From Alkalibacterium sp. (GTDB lineage: Bacteria; Bacillota; Bacilli; Lactobacillales; Carnobacteriaceae_A): a stretch of DNA of 64,000 nucleotides. The translations under genes were made by a program, and so were the position numbers. Of the stretch, positions 1-9,496 are shown in pieces; position 1 is the stretch's first letter; the number at the start of each line of letters is the position of its first letter. The stretch is from the NCBI GenBank assembly GCA_020832185.1, contig JAFIFE010000006.1, forward strand, positions 1 to 64,000, written 5' to 3'. The notes under the pieces are model-generated. The model searched no databases, was not told the DNA's origin, and saw only the letters and a list, made by a program, of their open reading frames with translations.

Positions 1-291
1 CCGATCGGTACGAAAGTAACATTACGTGGAGACCGCATGTATGATTTCCTGTATAAATTAGTTTCTGTTTCATTTCCTCGTGTACGTGATTTCCGTGGAG
101 TGAGCAAAAATGCATTTGACGGACGTGGAAACTACACGTTAGGAGTTAAAGAGCAACTAATTTTCCCTGAGGTTGACTACGATGATGTCGATAAAGTTCG
201 CGGAATGGATATCGTCATCGTTACAACAGCTAACACAGACGAAGAATCTCGTGAGTTACTCGGACAATTGGGAATGCCGTTCCAGAAATAA
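1..291 (+). CDS. rplE: 50S ribosomal protein L5 (3' part)
   Basis: The reading frame is open from base 1 and ends with TAA at 289-291; the 5' half lies outside the window. The visible C-terminal ~96 residues carry the L5 pattern ([10 protein letters not shown], the [17 protein letters not shown] stretch and the final GMPF). L5 binds 5S rRNA in the central protuberance of the large subunit. Its place just before rpsN is the normal spc-operon order. Identification is secure; only the truncation by the window edge limits it. Confidence 0.97.
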   Translation, partial: PIGTKVTLRGDRMYDFLYKLVSVSFPRVRDFRGVSKNAFDGRGNYTLGVKEQLIFPEVDYDDVDKVRGMDIVIVTTANTDEESRELLGQLGMPFQK

Positions 292-324
292 CCTAAACTA
301 CCTAATAGGAGGGTAATATTAGAA

Positions 325-510
325 ATGGCTAAAAAAGCAATGATCGAAAAAAACAAAAAACCAGCCAAGTTTTCGACTCGTGAGTATACCCGCTGTGAAC
401 GTTGCGGACGCCCACATTCCGTATACAAAAAATTCAAATTATGTCGTATCTGCTTGCGTGAGCTAGCATACAAAGGACAAATTCCAGGCTTGAAAAAAGC
501 AAGCTGGTAA
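325..510 (+). CDS. rpsN: 30S ribosomal protein S14, zinc-binding type
   Basis: This 61-residue protein is the short, zinc-binding (type Z) form of S14. Cys24, Cys27, Cys40 and Cys43 make two CxxC knuckles around the [11 protein letters not shown] segment. The ATG at 325 follows an AGGAGG at 307-312. It is an assembly component of the 30S head and lies between rplE and rpsH as in other Firmicutes. Having the C+ form in the main operon is usual for the group and suggests that any zinc-independent paralogue would be elsewhere. Confidence 0.97.
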   Translation: MAKKAMIEKNKKPAKFSTREYTRCERCGRPHSVYKKFKLCRICLRELAYKGQIPGLKKASW

Positions 511-655
511 ACAACAGGTCACAGCAAGGTGTTTTAAATTCTCATTTCACATTTTTGATCGACGAGTGTTAAATCTCTAGACAACAAATAATAAATGGCG
601 AAGACACCCGAGCGGAACTGAACTAGAAAACTTGCCGTAAAGGAGGCTACAACGA

Positions 656-1030
656 ATGGTCATGACAGATCCAATCGCAGACTTTTTAACTCGTATCCGT
701 AACGCAAACAACGCGCGTCATACGAAAGTGGAAATTCCTGCTTCTAACCTAAAAAGAAATATGGCCGATATCCTGAAATCTGAAGGTTTCGTTAAGGATG
801 TTGAATTCGTGGAAGATGACAAACAAGGCATCGTCCGCATTTTCTTGAAATATGGTCAAAACAACGAGCGTGTAATTACTGGTGTCAGACGTATATCTAA
901 ACCAGGACTACGTGTTTATGTAAATGCAGAAGACATGCCTAAAGTACTGAATGGTTTAGGGGTTGCCCTAGTATCCACTTCAGAAGGTGTTGTAACAGAT
1001 AAAGTATCGCGTGCTAAAAATATCGGGTGA
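656..1030 (+). CDS. rpsH: 30S ribosomal protein S8, truncated by an in-frame TGA
   Basis: The protein starts [10 protein letters not shown] after AGGAGG at 641-646 and matches S8 along its length, but stops after 124 residues at TGA 1028-1030. Directly after that stop, in the same frame, the DNA still encodes the nearly invariant S8 tail EVLAYVW followed by TAA at 1052-1054. Family members read GGEVLAYVW here, so one base change (GGA to TGA) explains the loss of eight residues. S8 binds the central domain of 16S rRNA and is essential in most bacteria. Either the base is a sequencing or assembly error, the stop is read through, or the strain lives with a shortened S8. Confidence 0.9.
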   Translation: MVMTDPIADFLTRIRNANNARHTKVEIPASNLKRNMADILKSEGFVKDVEFVEDDKQGIVRIFLKYGQNNERVITGVRRISKPGLRVYVNAEDMPKVLNGLGVALVSTSEGVVTDKVSRAKNIG

Positions 1031-1054
1031 GAAGTCCTCGCATACGTTTGGTAA
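1031..1054 (+). other. Residual S8 C-terminal codons after the premature stop
   Basis: Codons for EVLAYVW and a TAA stop follow the TGA of rpsH in the same frame. Their perfect preservation argues that the nonsense change is recent, artefactual or suppressed. Confidence 0.85.
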
Positions 1055-1085
1055 TCAGTAATAAACATGAAGGAGGTGCCGGACT

Positions 1086-1622
1086 TTGAGCCGTATCGGA
1101 AATAAACCTATCACTATCCCTGAAGGTGTAGATGTAAAACTTGATGGAAACGTGATTACAGTTAAAGGTAAAAATGGAGAATTAACTCGTGAAGTAAGCC
1201 CAGTTATCGACATCAACATTGAAGATAACGAAATGACTTTTACACGCCCAAATGATTCCAAAGCTAGCCGTACTATCCACGGAACTACTCGTGCTGTCGT
1301 GAACAACATGGTAGAAGGAGTGTCTGTTGGATTCGAGAAAGTTTTAGAATTAAATGGTGTTGGTTACCGTGCACAATTGCAGGGAACTAAACTTGTGTTA
1401 AACGTTGGTTTATCACACACAGTTGAATTTGAACAAATCGAAGGATTAACAGTTGAAGTACCATCAAACACTGTTATATCTGTTAAAGGTGCAAACAAAG
1501 AAAAAGTTGGCGCATTAGCTGCTAACATTCGCGCTGTACGCCCACCTGAGCCTTACAAAGGTAAAGGGATTCGCTATAGAGGCGAACAAGTACGCCGTAA
1601 AGAAGGTAAAACAGGTAAATAA
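1086..1622 (+). CDS. rplF: 50S ribosomal protein L6
   Basis: This is a full-length 178-residue L6 ([15 protein letters not shown] at the start, the conserved [14 protein letters not shown] near the end). Translation begins at TTG 1086, supported by AGGAGGTG at 1071-1078 and by family length; no ATG gives the conserved N-terminus. L6 sits near the base of the L7/L12 stalk next to the factor-binding site. It follows rpsH and precedes rplR as usual. Only the rare start codon is notable. Confidence 0.97.
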   Translation: MSRIGNKPITIPEGVDVKLDGNVITVKGKNGELTREVSPVIDINIEDNEMTFTRPNDSKASRTIHGTTRAVVNNMVEGVSVGFEKVLELNGVGYRAQLQGTKLVLNVGLSHTVEFEQIEGLTVEVPSNTVISVKGANKEKVGALAANIRAVRPPEPYKGKGIRYRGEQVRRKEGKTGK

Positions 1623-1731
1623 TAGGTTTGAGTGGAACGTGATAATGCAAGACATCTTGTTCTGCTTCTCTATTTGCCGGTTAGCCTGATAATCTCATGT
1701 AATGAGAATCAAAATTAAAGAGGTGACAATT

Positions 1732-2088
1732 GTGATTTCAAAACCAGATAAAAATAAGTTACGCAAAAAGAGACAAAAACGTATTCGCAGAAATCTTTCT
1801 GGTACTGCAGAGCGCCCGCGTTTGAACGTATTCCGTTCGAATAAAAACATCTATGCTCAATTAATTGATGACGTAGAGGGTGTAACGCTCGCAAGTGCAT
1901 CGTCATTAGATACTGACGTTTCAGGTGATTCTAAAGTTGAAGTAGCTACTGCTGTAGGTGCTTTAGTAGCTAAACGCGCACAGGAAAAAGACATTACTGA
2001 AGTAGTCTTTGATCGTGGCGGATACCAATACCACGGACGCGTTCAAGCATTAGCTGACGCAGCTCGTGAAAACGGACTTAAATTCTAA
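1732..2088 (+). CDS. rplR: 50S ribosomal protein L18
   Basis: The 118-residue L18 starts at GTG 1732 ([15 protein letters not shown]) six to eight bases after AAAGAGGTGA at 1717-1726. A longer frame opens at ATG 1702, but that start has no ribosome binding site and would add ten residues absent from the family. The conserved [14 protein letters not shown] and FDRGGYxYHGRV blocks are intact. L18 carries 5S rRNA into the large subunit together with L5. Normal operon position between rplF and rpsE. Confidence 0.96.
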   Translation: MISKPDKNKLRKKRQKRIRRNLSGTAERPRLNVFRSNKNIYAQLIDDVEGVTLASASSLDTDVSGDSKVEVATAVGALVAKRAQEKDITEVVFDRGGYQYHGRVQALADAARENGLKF

Positions 2089-2110
2089 AGAAAAGGAGGA
2101 GTTACAGTAC

Positions 2111-2614
2111 ATGACAACTCATATTGATGCATCTAAATTAGATCTTGAAGATCGCGTAGTTGAAATTAACCGTGTTACTAAAGTTGTTAAAGGTGGAAGT
2201 CGTCTGCGTTTTGCTGCTTTAGTTGTTGTAGGTGATAGAAACGGACATGTCGGATTTGGTACAGGTAAAGCACAAGAAGTACCTGAAGCTATCCGTAAAG
2301 CGATCGACGATGCTAAAACAAATCTAGTGCAAGTACCAATGGTTGGAACTACTCTTCCACACCGTATTATCGGACGTCACGGTGGCGGCCAGATAATCAT
2401 GAAACCAGCTGTTGCCGGTTCTGGAGTTTCTGCTGGAGGCCCAGTTCGTGCGGTACTAGAATTAGCTGGCGTGCAAGACGTTTCTTCTAAATCAGTTGGA
2501 TCTAGTTCACCAATCAACATGATTCGTGCAACGATCGACGGAATTCAGAACTTGAAACGTGCAGAAGACGTAGCAAAACTACGCGGCAAAACTGTTGAAG
2601 AATTACTAGGATAA
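2111..2614 (+). CDS. rpsE: 30S ribosomal protein S5
   Basis: The S5 protein has 167 residues, starting at ATG 2111 after AAAGGAGGA at 2092-2100; the frame is open upstream into rplR but lacks a start signal. The N-terminal double-stranded-RNA-binding S5 domain ([13 protein letters not shown]) and C-terminal domain ([15 protein letters not shown]) are both complete. S5 helps translational accuracy and mRNA entry on the 30S subunit. It is spaced 22 bases from rplR and 14 bases from rpmD, consistent with one transcript. Confidence 0.97.
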   Translation: MTTHIDASKLDLEDRVVEINRVTKVVKGGSRLRFAALVVVGDRNGHVGFGTGKAQEVPEAIRKAIDDAKTNLVQVPMVGTTLPHRIIGRHGGGQIIMKPAVAGSGVSAGGPVRAVLELAGVQDVSSKSVGSSSPINMIRATIDGIQNLKRAEDVAKLRGKTVEELLG

Positions 2615-2628
2615 GGAGAGATGACACA

Positions 2629-2808
2629 ATGGCAAACTTGGAAATAACTTTAAAGCGCAGTCTGATTGGTCGTCCTCAGAAACAACATCTAGTAGTTAAA
2701 TCATTAGGTCTAGGAAAAACCAACTCTTCAGTTGTTAGACCTGATAATGATGCAGTAAGAGGCGCAATCAAACACATCGCTCATTTAGTAGATGTTAAAG
2801 AAGTTTAA
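2629..2808 (+). CDS. rpmD: 50S ribosomal protein L30
   Basis: This small gene encodes 59 residues ([16 protein letters not shown] at the start, AHLVDVKEV at the end) with the L30 pattern of two short strands and helices. ATG 2629 follows AAGGAG at 2613-2618, and TAA is at 2806-2808. It lies between rpsE and rplO, the usual position for L30 in Gram-positive spc operons. Length and sequence are typical. Confidence 0.96.
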   Translation: MANLEITLKRSLIGRPQKQHLVVKSLGLGKTNSSVVRPDNDAVRGAIKHIAHLVDVKEV

Positions 2809-2845
2809 ACAGTAAAGAGTCTAATTAAAGGAGGTGCCAGATTTT

Positions 2846-3286
2846 ATGAAACTTCATGAATTAAAACCTGCAGAAGGGTCACGTAAAACACGCAATCGTG
2901 TAGGTCGTGGATCGTCTTCTGGTAACGGTAAAACATCCGGTCGTGGTCAAAAAGGACAAAAAGCGCGTTCAGGTGGAGGAGTACGTTTAGGTTTCGAAGG
3001 TGGACAAACTCCATTATTCCAAACATTACCAAAACGTGGTTTCACCAACTTTAACCGCAAAGAATTCGATATTGTCAACTTAGACACATTGAACCGTTTT
3101 GAAGAAGGAACAGAAGTTACTCCAGATTTACTAGTTGAATCAGGAGTGATCAAAAACAAAAAATCCGGTGTTAAAGTTTTGGCGAAAGGAAACGTCGATC
3201 ACAAGCTAATTGTGAAAGCACACAAGTTTTCTGCTTCTGCTAAAGAAGCGATCGAAGCTGCCGGTGGATCAGTAGAGGTGATCTAA
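2846..3286 (+). CDS. rplO: 50S ribosomal protein L15
   Basis: The L15 protein has 146 residues, starting [14 protein letters not shown] at ATG 2846. A GTG at 2834 is in frame but lies inside the AAAGGAGGTG ribosome binding site (2827-2836), so it is rejected as the start. The Gly/Arg/Lys-rich N-terminal extension that threads into 23S rRNA and the C-terminal globular part are present. It precedes secY by two bases, so expression of the two is probably translationally coupled. Confidence 0.97.
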   Translation: MKLHELKPAEGSRKTRNRVGRGSSSGNGKTSGRGQKGQKARSGGGVRLGFEGGQTPLFQTLPKRGFTNFNRKEFDIVNLDTLNRFEEGTEVTPDLLVESGVIKNKKSGVKVLAKGNVDHKLIVKAHKFSASAKEAIEAAGGSVEVI

Positions 3287-3288
3287 GG

Positions 3289-4587
3289 ATGATCGAACTG
3301 ATTAAAGGCGCAATTAAAGAGAAAGATGTTCGTACCCGTGTTTTATTCACCTTGGGACTGTTAGTTGTTTTCCGTTTAGGAACGCATATTACAGTACCGG
3401 GTGTAAACGCATCGGCGTTAACAGAATTATCGGATACTGGTCTATTTAACTTATTGGATACGTTTGGTGGTGGAGCCCTGGGGAGTTACTCAGTATTCGC
3501 TTTAGGCGTTTCTCCATACATTACGTCTTCAATCGTCGTACAACTCCTGCAGATGGACGTTCTTCCTAAATTTAAAGAATGGTCTGAGCAAGGAGAAGTC
3601 GGTCGTAAAAAGTTAAATCAGGCAACGCGCTATTTAACAATTGTTCTGGCTTTCTTCCAGGCAATTGGTATATCTTATGGATTTAATGCGTTAACTGGGT
3701 TGGGATTAGTAAGAAATCCTGGACCGGCAACGTATGTGACGATCGCTATTATTTTAACGGCAGGGACTATGCTTGTCATGTGGTTAGGTGAGATGATTAC
3801 TGTCCATGGATTTGGGAACGGAACATCATTTATCATCTTCTCCGGGATTATAGCTCGTATTCCTCAGGATGTACAAGAATTCTATAACACTCAAATACGT
3901 AACGCTGGAGATGAAATCGTAAGTGCCTGGGCATTAGCAATAGGTATCATTATTGTATTCATTCTGCTCGTTATTCTCGTAACATTTATGGAGAATGCAA
4001 AGCGCAATATTCCAGTACGTTATTCCAAACGTGCAAGCACGTCTAAAGACAGTGCTGTATTGCCATTAAAAGTAAACTCTGCTGGAGTTATTCCAGTAAT
4101 CTTCGCAAGTTCGTTCCTTATGACTCCTCAAATCATTCTAGGTTACTTTGCACAAGGTAATCAGAATGCTGGATGGTACCAGACACTAACTAGTATCTTC
4201 AACTTGCAGGAACCATTGGGAGCAGCTCTATATACGGTATTAATCGTCTTGTTCACGTTCTTCTATGCATTCATTCAGGTCAATCCTGAAAAAGCTGCAG
4301 AGAATCTACAAAAACAAAACGGGTATATTCCAAGTATAAGACCTGGTCGAGCAACCGAAGAATACATTGGTTACATGCTTATTCGTTTAAGCACAGTGGG
4401 AGCGATTTATCTAGGAACTATATCATTGCTTCCGATTGTAGCTTCTGCTTTATTCAATCTACCTGGTTCGATCGCTTTAGGAGGAACAAGTTTACTCATC
4501 GTTGTCGGTGTGGCACTTGACTCTATGCGTCAGCTGGAAGGATTATTAAGTAAGAAGAGTTACCAAGGATTCATTCAGCGCACATAA
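3289..4587 (+). CDS. secY: Preprotein translocase channel subunit SecY
   Basis: SecY forms the protein-conducting channel of the Sec machinery in the cytoplasmic membrane. The 432-residue protein has the expected ten membrane helices, the periplasmic-plug region after helix 1 and the cytoplasmic RPG loop (IRPGRATEEYI) before helix 9, matching family length. ATG 3289 is only two bases after the rplO stop, and its ribosome binding site lies within the rplO end. A hairpin with a T run at 4607-4663 follows the gene. Confidence 0.97.
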   Translation: MIELIKGAIKEKDVRTRVLFTLGLLVVFRLGTHITVPGVNASALTELSDTGLFNLLDTFGGGALGSYSVFALGVSPYITSSIVVQLLQMDVLPKFKEWSEQGEVGRKKLNQATRYLTIVLAFFQAIGISYGFNALTGLGLVRNPGPATYVTIAIILTAGTMLVMWLGEMITVHGFGNGTSFIIFSGIIARIPQDVQEFYNTQIRNAGDEIVSAWALAIGIIIVFILLVILVTFMENAKRNIPVRYSKRASTSKDSAVLPLKVNSAGVIPVIFASSFLMTPQIILGYFAQGNQNAGWYQTLTSIFNLQEPLGAALYTVLIVLFTFFYAFIQVNPEKAAENLQKQNGYIPSIRPGRATEEYIGYMLIRLSTVGAIYLGTISLLPIVASALFNLPGSIALGGTSLLIVVGVALDSMRQLEGLLSKKSYQGFIQRT

Positions 4588-4606
4588 TGCTAACGCAATG
4601 AAAAAT

Positions 4607-4663
4607 AGACGATTTGCCCATAAGTCTGTATATGATTTAGTTGAGGGTAAATCGGTCTTTTTT
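4607..4663 (+). terminator. Hairpin with T run after secY
   Basis: GACGATTTGCCC pairs with GGGTAAATCGGTC (one bulge and one G-U pair), followed by TTTTTT. It could attenuate transcription between secY and adk. Confidence 0.7.
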
Positions 4664-4703
4664 CCATAAGTGTGTACACCTGAATGACCCGTTAACAAAC
4701 TAA

Positions 4704-5360
<657 letters not shown>

Positions 5361-5386
5361 AGTAGTCCGATGTTTTTAATGAATCC

Positions 5387-5415
5387 TTGCAATGATTGTG
5401 TACGCATGATATAAT
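5387..5415 (+). promoter_or_regulatory. Predicted SigA promoter before infA
   Basis: TTGCAA (5387-5392), a 17-base spacer and TATAAT (5410-5415) preceded by TG one base upstream form a strong extended -10 promoter. It would allow infA-rpmJ-rpsM-rpsK-rpoA-rplQ to be transcribed independently of the upstream operon. Confidence 0.8.
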
Positions 5416-5465
5416 AGCACGAGCGCCAAATTCATGGTGTTTTTAATTATTATAGTAGATAATCA

Positions 5466-5487
5466 AGTGAGAATAGTCATTCTCACT
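5466..5487 (+). promoter_or_regulatory. Leader hairpin upstream of infA
   Basis: AGTGAGAAT and ATTCTCACT form a perfect 9-bp inverted repeat with a 4-base loop inside the infA leader, 43 bases before the start codon. It has no T run, so it is more likely a leader structure than a terminator. Function is not shown. Confidence 0.55.
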
Positions 5488-5530
5488 ATTTCATGTGTAC
5501 AGAAGTGAGATATCAAAGGAGGAACCAGGC

Positions 5531-5749
5531 GTGGCAAAAGACGATGTAATAGAGATTGAAGGAACCGTCCTAGAAACTTTACCTAATGCAATGTTCAAAG
5601 TTGAATTAGAAAATGGGCATGAAATTCTAGCACACGTTTCTGGCAAAATTCGTATGAATTATATCCGGATTCTGCCTGGGGATAAGGTAACGGTTGAAAT
5701 GTCTCCATATGATTTAACTCGTGGGCGCATTACCTATCGATTTAAATAA
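5531..5749 (+). CDS. infA: Translation initiation factor IF-1
   Basis: IF-1 occupies the ribosomal A site during initiation. The 72-residue S1/OB-fold protein begins at GTG 5531 ([11 protein letters not shown]) after AAAGGAGG at 5516-5523; an upstream ATG would add twelve residues with no family support. The conserved [17 protein letters not shown] core and the [10 protein letters not shown] end are intact. It heads the alpha-operon transcript here, 36 bases before rpmJ. Confidence 0.97.
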   Translation: MAKDDVIEIEGTVLETLPNAMFKVELENGHEILAHVSGKIRMNYIRILPGDKVTVEMSPYDLTRGRITYRFK

Positions 5750-5785
5750 ACTTAGGACTCCGAAATACTCAAGGAGGGAAAGTTC

Positions 5786-5899
5786 ATGAAAGTAAGACCA
5801 TCAGTCAAGAAAATGTGTGACAAATGTAAAGTGATTCGTCGTAACGGCCGTGTAATGGTTATTTGCGAAAATCCTAAGCATAAACAACGTCAAGGATAA
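5786..5899 (+). CDS. rpmJ: 50S ribosomal protein L36
   Basis: The 37-residue protein ([15 protein letters not shown] at the start, HKQRQG at the end) is the zinc-ribbon form of L36, with CxxC, a third Cys and a His as ligands. ATG 5786 follows AAGGAGGG at 5771-5778 and the TAA is at 5897-5899. It lies between infA and rpsM as in most Firmicutes. Confidence 0.97.
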   Translation: MKVRPSVKKMCDKCKVIRRNGRVMVICENPKHKQRQG

Positions 5900-5920
5900 T
5901 ATAACAGGAGGTGCATATAC

Positions 5921-6286
5921 ATGGCTCGTGTAGCAGGTGTAGACATTCCACGTGATAAACATGTGGTAATTTCGTTAACATATATTTATGGTATCGGAAA
6001 AACAACAGCTCAAAAAGTCTTGGAAACAGCTGGCGTACCAGAGGAAACTCGTGTACGTGAGTTAACAAATGATCAACTAGATGCAATCCGTGCTGAAGTA
6101 GATAAACTTAAGATCGAGGGAGATCTTCGTCGTGAAGTCAACCAGAACATCAAACGTTTAATCGAAATTGGATCATACCGTGGCATTCGTCACCGTCGTG
6201 GTTTACCAGTACGTGGACAAAACACTAAAAACAATGCGCGTACGCGTAAAGGCAAAGCAGTCGCTATTGCCGGCAAGAAAAAATAA
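5921..6286 (+). CDS. rpsM: 30S ribosomal protein S13
   Basis: S13 sits in the 30S head and contacts the P-site tRNA and the B1 bridges. The 121-residue protein starts [13 protein letters not shown] and contains the [13 protein letters not shown] motif and a basic C-terminal tail. ATG 5921 follows AGGAGGTG. It is part of the infA-to-rplQ transcript, 22 bases after rpmJ. Confidence 0.97.
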   Translation: MARVAGVDIPRDKHVVISLTYIYGIGKTTAQKVLETAGVPEETRVRELTNDQLDAIRAEVDKLKIEGDLRREVNQNIKRLIEIGSYRGIRHRRGLPVRGQNTKNNARTRKGKAVAIAGKKK

Positions 6287-6315
6287 TCACCATATGTTAG
6301 GAGGTTAATCTACGA

Positions 6316-6714
6316 ATGGCTAAAGTAAAAAGACCCGCTCGTAATCGTAAACGTAGAGTCAAAAAGAATATTGAACACGGAATTGCACATATTCGTTCAA
6401 CATTCAACAACACTATAGTAATGATCACTGATGTACACGGGAACGCAATTTCCTGGTCTTCTGCAGGATCACTTGGATTCAGAGGTTCTCGTAAATCTAC
6501 TCCCTTTGCTGCCCAAATGTCTGCTGAAGCTGCTGCAAAAGGCGGAATGGAAAACGGTATGAAATCAGTAGAGGTTACTGTTAAAGGACCTGGTTCTGGT
6601 CGTGAAGCTGCAATACGTTCATTGCAAGCAACAGGACTTGAAGTAACTGCAATTCGTGACGTAACACCGGTACCACATAACGGATGCCGTCCTCCAAAAC
6701 GTCGTCGCGTATAA
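6316..6714 (+). CDS. rpsK: 30S ribosomal protein S11
   Basis: S11 is a platform protein of the 30S subunit. The 132-residue sequence has the conserved [11 protein letters not shown] and the C-terminal [18 protein letters not shown] block. ATG 6316 follows AGGAGG at 6300-6305. Position between rpsM and rpoA is standard for the alpha operon. Confidence 0.97.
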   Translation: MAKVKRPARNRKRRVKKNIEHGIAHIRSTFNNTIVMITDVHGNAISWSSAGSLGFRGSRKSTPFAAQMSAEAAAKGGMENGMKSVEVTVKGPGSGREAAIRSLQATGLEVTAIRDVTPVPHNGCRPPKRRRV

Positions 6715-6778
6715 AATACACTAGATGTCGTTTTAGGATAGCGTGGACTAAACGTTTTGAAAGGGGTAAACGGACTAT

Positions 6779-7723
6779 ATGATCGAAATTGAGAAGCCGG
6801 TAATAGAAACAGTTGAGATCAGTGAAGATGGAAAATTCGGCAAGTTTGTCGTAGAACCGCTTGAGCGTGGCTACGGTACAACTTTGGGAAATTCTCTGCG
6901 TCGAATCTTGTTATCATCTTTGCCAGGCGCTGCCGTCACAAATATTCAAATTGATGGCGTTTTGCATGAATTCACTGCGATTGATGGAGTTGTAGAAGAT
7001 GTAACTGCCATCATTTTAAATTTAAAGAAACTCGCACTTAAGTTGTATTCTGATGAAACTAAAACAATTGAGATAGATGTTGAAGGGCCAGCAACTGTAA
7101 CAGCTGCTGATATTATTTTCGACAGTGATGTTGAAATTATGAACCCTGATTTATATATCTGTACAGTTTCTGAGGGTGGTCACTTACACGCCCGTATGGA
7201 ATCACAAAAAGGTAGAGGTTATGTACGCGCTGAACACAACAAACACGATGATATGCCGATTGGTGGACTTCCGGTTGATTCGATTTATACCCCAATCAGC
7301 CAGGTAAACTACCATGTCGAAAATACACGTGTCGGAGAAAAAGAACAATACGATAAGTTAACGCTAGACGTATGGACAGATGGTTCAATATCTCCTGAAG
7401 ATGGTGTGAGCTTAGCTGCTAAAATCATGACTGAACACTTGAATATATTTGTCAACTTGACAGAAGAAGCCCGTGAAGCTGAAATTATGGTTGAAAAAGA
7501 AGAGACACAAATGGAGAAAATGCTTGAGATGACTATCGAAGAGCTTGACCTATCTGTTCGTTCTTACAACTGTCTGAAGCGTGCTGGGATCAACACTGTT
7601 CAGGAATTGACTAATAAAACTGAACCAGAGATGATGAAAGTTCGCAACTTGGGACGCAAATCACTGGAAGAAGTAAAACTAAAACTTGGCGAGCTTGATT
7701 TAGGCTTACGCGAAGAAGAATAA
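6779..7723 (+). CDS. rpoA: DNA-directed RNA polymerase alpha subunit
   Basis: The 314-residue alpha subunit has the N-terminal assembly domain (residues ~1-230, with [18 protein letters not shown]) and the C-terminal DNA/activator-binding domain (~245-314, with [14 protein letters not shown] and [11 protein letters not shown]). It dimerises to start core-polymerase assembly. ATG 6779 follows AAAGGGG. Family length is normal, and it is flanked by rpsK and rplQ as expected. Confidence 0.98.
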   Translation: MIEIEKPVIETVEISEDGKFGKFVVEPLERGYGTTLGNSLRRILLSSLPGAAVTNIQIDGVLHEFTAIDGVVEDVTAIILNLKKLALKLYSDETKTIEIDVEGPATVTAADIIFDSDVEIMNPDLYICTVSEGGHLHARMESQKGRGYVRAEHNKHDDMPIGGLPVDSIYTPISQVNYHVENTRVGEKEQYDKLTLDVWTDGSISPEDGVSLAAKIMTEHLNIFVNLTEEAREAEIMVEKEETQMEKMLEMTIEELDLSVRSYNCLKRAGINTVQELTNKTEPEMMKVRNLGRKSLEEVKLKLGELDLGLREEE

Positions 7724-7824
7724 AAACTGAGTGAACTGCTTTAAATAGTATGTCACTATAAGAGATACCGTCATGACTTTCATGAGGTACTTGTAATCTT
7801 TTAGTTAAGGGAGGATTTCGACGA

Positions 7825-8241
7825 ATGGGTTATCGTAAACTAGGACGAGTAACTTCACAACGTAAAGCAATGCTTCGCGATTTAACATCTGACTTGTTAA
7901 TCAACGAACGCATCATTACTACTGTGACTCGTGCAAAAGAAACGTCTAAACTTGCTGATAAAATGATCACTTTAGGTAAACGTGGAGACTTGCATGCTCG
8001 TCGTCAAGCTGCTGCATTTGTTCGTAATGAACTTGCAACTGTATCAGAAACTGAAGACGAAATCGTAGTACAAACTGTATTACAAAAATTATTTGACGAT
8101 ATAGCACCACGTAACGCTGAGCGTAAGGGTGGATATACTCGTATCTTAAAAACAGAACCTCGTCGCGGAGACGGCGCACCAATGGCTGTTTTAGAACTTG
8201 TTGAGAAATCAGCAGTTTCAAGCGATCAAGACGCTGAATAA
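7825..8241 (+). CDS. rplQ: 50S ribosomal protein L17
   Basis: L17 lies near the exit-tunnel side of the large subunit. The 138-residue protein has the conserved [24 protein letters not shown] start and the [17 protein letters not shown] motif. It is some 15-18 residues longer than the Bacillus form, mainly through an internal acidic insert (SETEDEIV) and a C-terminal tail (SSDQDAE). ATG 7825 follows GGGAGG. It ends the alpha operon; the following 415 bases are structured. Confidence 0.96.
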   Translation: MGYRKLGRVTSQRKAMLRDLTSDLLINERIITTVTRAKETSKLADKMITLGKRGDLHARRQAAAFVRNELATVSETEDEIVVQTVLQKLFDDIAPRNAERKGGYTRILKTEPRRGDGAPMAVLELVEKSAVSSDQDAE

Positions 8242-8254
8242 TTAGATATAAATA

Positions 8255-8380
8255 ATCAACCAAAATCACTTTTGGATGTATGACGAGCGTTACGATGATG
8301 GAATTTATTCCAAGTGTCTAGCTCAGTTTCTCCTGGGGACATCCTCAGGAGGAGCGCATATATCGTGAAGTGTTTTTTTA
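8255..8380 (+). ncRNA. Candidate L17 downstream element with terminator-like end
   Basis: Immediately after rplQ the RNA could form CCAAAA/TTTTGG (8260-8275), an outer ACGAT/ATCGT stem (8292-8296 with 8362-8366) enclosing GGAA/TTCC (8300-8311) and a longer TCCTGGGG/CCTCAGGA hairpin (8331-8350), then a run of seven T (8373-8379). A conserved 3'-UTR structure called the L17 downstream element is known in this position in lactic acid bacteria and Listeria. The assignment rests on position and foldability, not on a covariance-model match. Confidence 0.4.
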
Positions 8381-8433
8381 TTTAGTTTTTTTGATGTACA
8401 TAGTTGAGCACTGTAAAAATGAAGAATTGAATG

Positions 8434-8533
8434 CCCCGATGAACCGGTATGTTACCTAGATGAAGACCGATCCTTTACCGGCTGGGGTAGTATCTGCTAC
8501 AAGGAACACGTTAAAACCCCTTAATGTAAAGGG
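8434..8533 (+). ncRNA. Structured intergenic RNA with competing pairings
   Basis: CCCC (8434-8437) and CCGGTA (8444-8449) can pair with GGGG (8484-8487) and TACCGG (8476-8481). GGGGT (8484-8488) can instead pair with ACCCC (8516-8520), and CCCTT/AAGGG (8518-8533) is a third option. Such mutually exclusive helices are typical of regulatory RNAs. No known class is recognised. Confidence 0.35.
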
Positions 8534-8588
8534 ATACACTAAGCTTTCCCTATTGTTATCTGATACAGTTTTTGGTAATCTTGTAATG

Positions 8589-8630
8589 TTGAGTTACTGT
8601 CTTGACACCCTATAAATAGATAATTTAAGT
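8589..8630 (+). promoter_or_regulatory. Possible promoter before ecfA1
   Basis: TTGAGT (8589-8594) with a 16-base spacer to TATAAA (8611-8616) is a reasonable SigA promoter; a consensus TTGACA also lies at 8602-8607 but has only TTAAGT at 17 bases. Transcription would start about 30-50 bases before ecfA1. Confidence 0.45.
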
Positions 8631-8656
8631 CTGAATTAAAAAAGTTGAGGTAAATC

Positions 8657-9496
8657 ATGTCAGAAATTATTAACGTAAAAAATGTTACCTACCGATATGA
8701 CGACGAAGATCAGCGTGCTGCTTTACAGGACGTTTCTTTTACGGTCACTAAAGGGGATTGGGTGGCTATCATTGGGCCAAATGGGTCCGGAAAATCCACA
8801 CTAGCTAAAACGATCAATGGACTGATCGAACCGGACAATGGAGAAGTCACTGTAGGTGGACTTGAACTGAATGAAAAAAATGTCTGGTCTATTCGCGAGA
8901 TGGTCGGAATGGTCTTTCAGAATCCGGATAACCAGTTTGTCGGGTCGACGGTACAGGATGATGTAGCTTTCGGGCTTGAAAACCTGGGTATTCCAAGAGA
9001 AGAAATGATTGAACGTGTAAGAAATGCACTGGATAAGGTTAACATGCTTGAATATGCTGAAAGAGAACCTGCACGCTTATCGGGTGGTCAGAAGCAGCGT
9101 GTGGCCATCGCCGGGATTGTGGCATTAAGACCTGCCATTATGATTTTAGATGAAGCAACGAGCATGCTGGACCCTCAAGGGCGCGAAGAAGTCTTGCGTA
9201 CTGTAAAAGAGGTAAAAGAGCAGGAAAATTTATCTGTCCTGTCTATTACGCATGATATCGATGAAGCAGCAGCGGCTAACCGTGTGCTGGTCATGAGAGA
9301 TGGTCAGATGATTCAAGAAGGCACACCTGAATCAATTTTTTCTTATGGCGAAAAACTAATCGAAATGGGTCTGGATCTGCCTTTCCCTGAGCGATTGAAA
9401 GCATCACTGAAAAAACAGGGAATCGACGTCCCGCAAGACTATTTAACTGAAGAAGGGATGGTTGATTGGCTATGGACATACGTTTCGAAGAAGTAG
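8657..9496 (+). CDS. ecfA1: Energy-coupling factor ATPase EcfA1
   Basis: This is one of two ATPases of the group II ECF transporter module that powers uptake of several vitamins through exchangeable S subunits. The 279-residue protein has Walker A GPNGSGKST (residues 40-48), the Q-loop FQNPDNQF typical of ECF ATPases, the LSGGQKQR signature and Walker B IMILDEAT. The start ATG follows GTTGAGG. Its 3' end overlaps ecfA2, so the two are translationally coupled. Confidence 0.96.
   Translation: MSEIINVKNVTYRYDDEDQRAALQDVSFTVTKGDWVAIIGPNGSGKSTLAKTINGLIEPDNGEVTVGGLELNEKNVWSIREMVGMVFQNPDNQFVGSTVQDDVAFGLENLGIPREEMIERVRNALDKVNMLEYAEREPARLSGGQKQRVAIAGIVALRPAIMILDEATSMLDPQGREEVLRTVKEVKEQENLSVLSITHDIDEAAAANRVLVMRDGQMIQEGTPESIFSYGEKLIEMGLDLPFPERLKASLKKQGIDVPQDYLTEEGMVDWLWTYVSKK

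Noticed and set aside
1028-1030. Genome-wide recoding of TGA as a sense codon
   Set aside because: TGA serves as the stop at the correct end of other genes, such as ecfA2 (10345-10347) and the AAC(3)-like gene (31338-31340).
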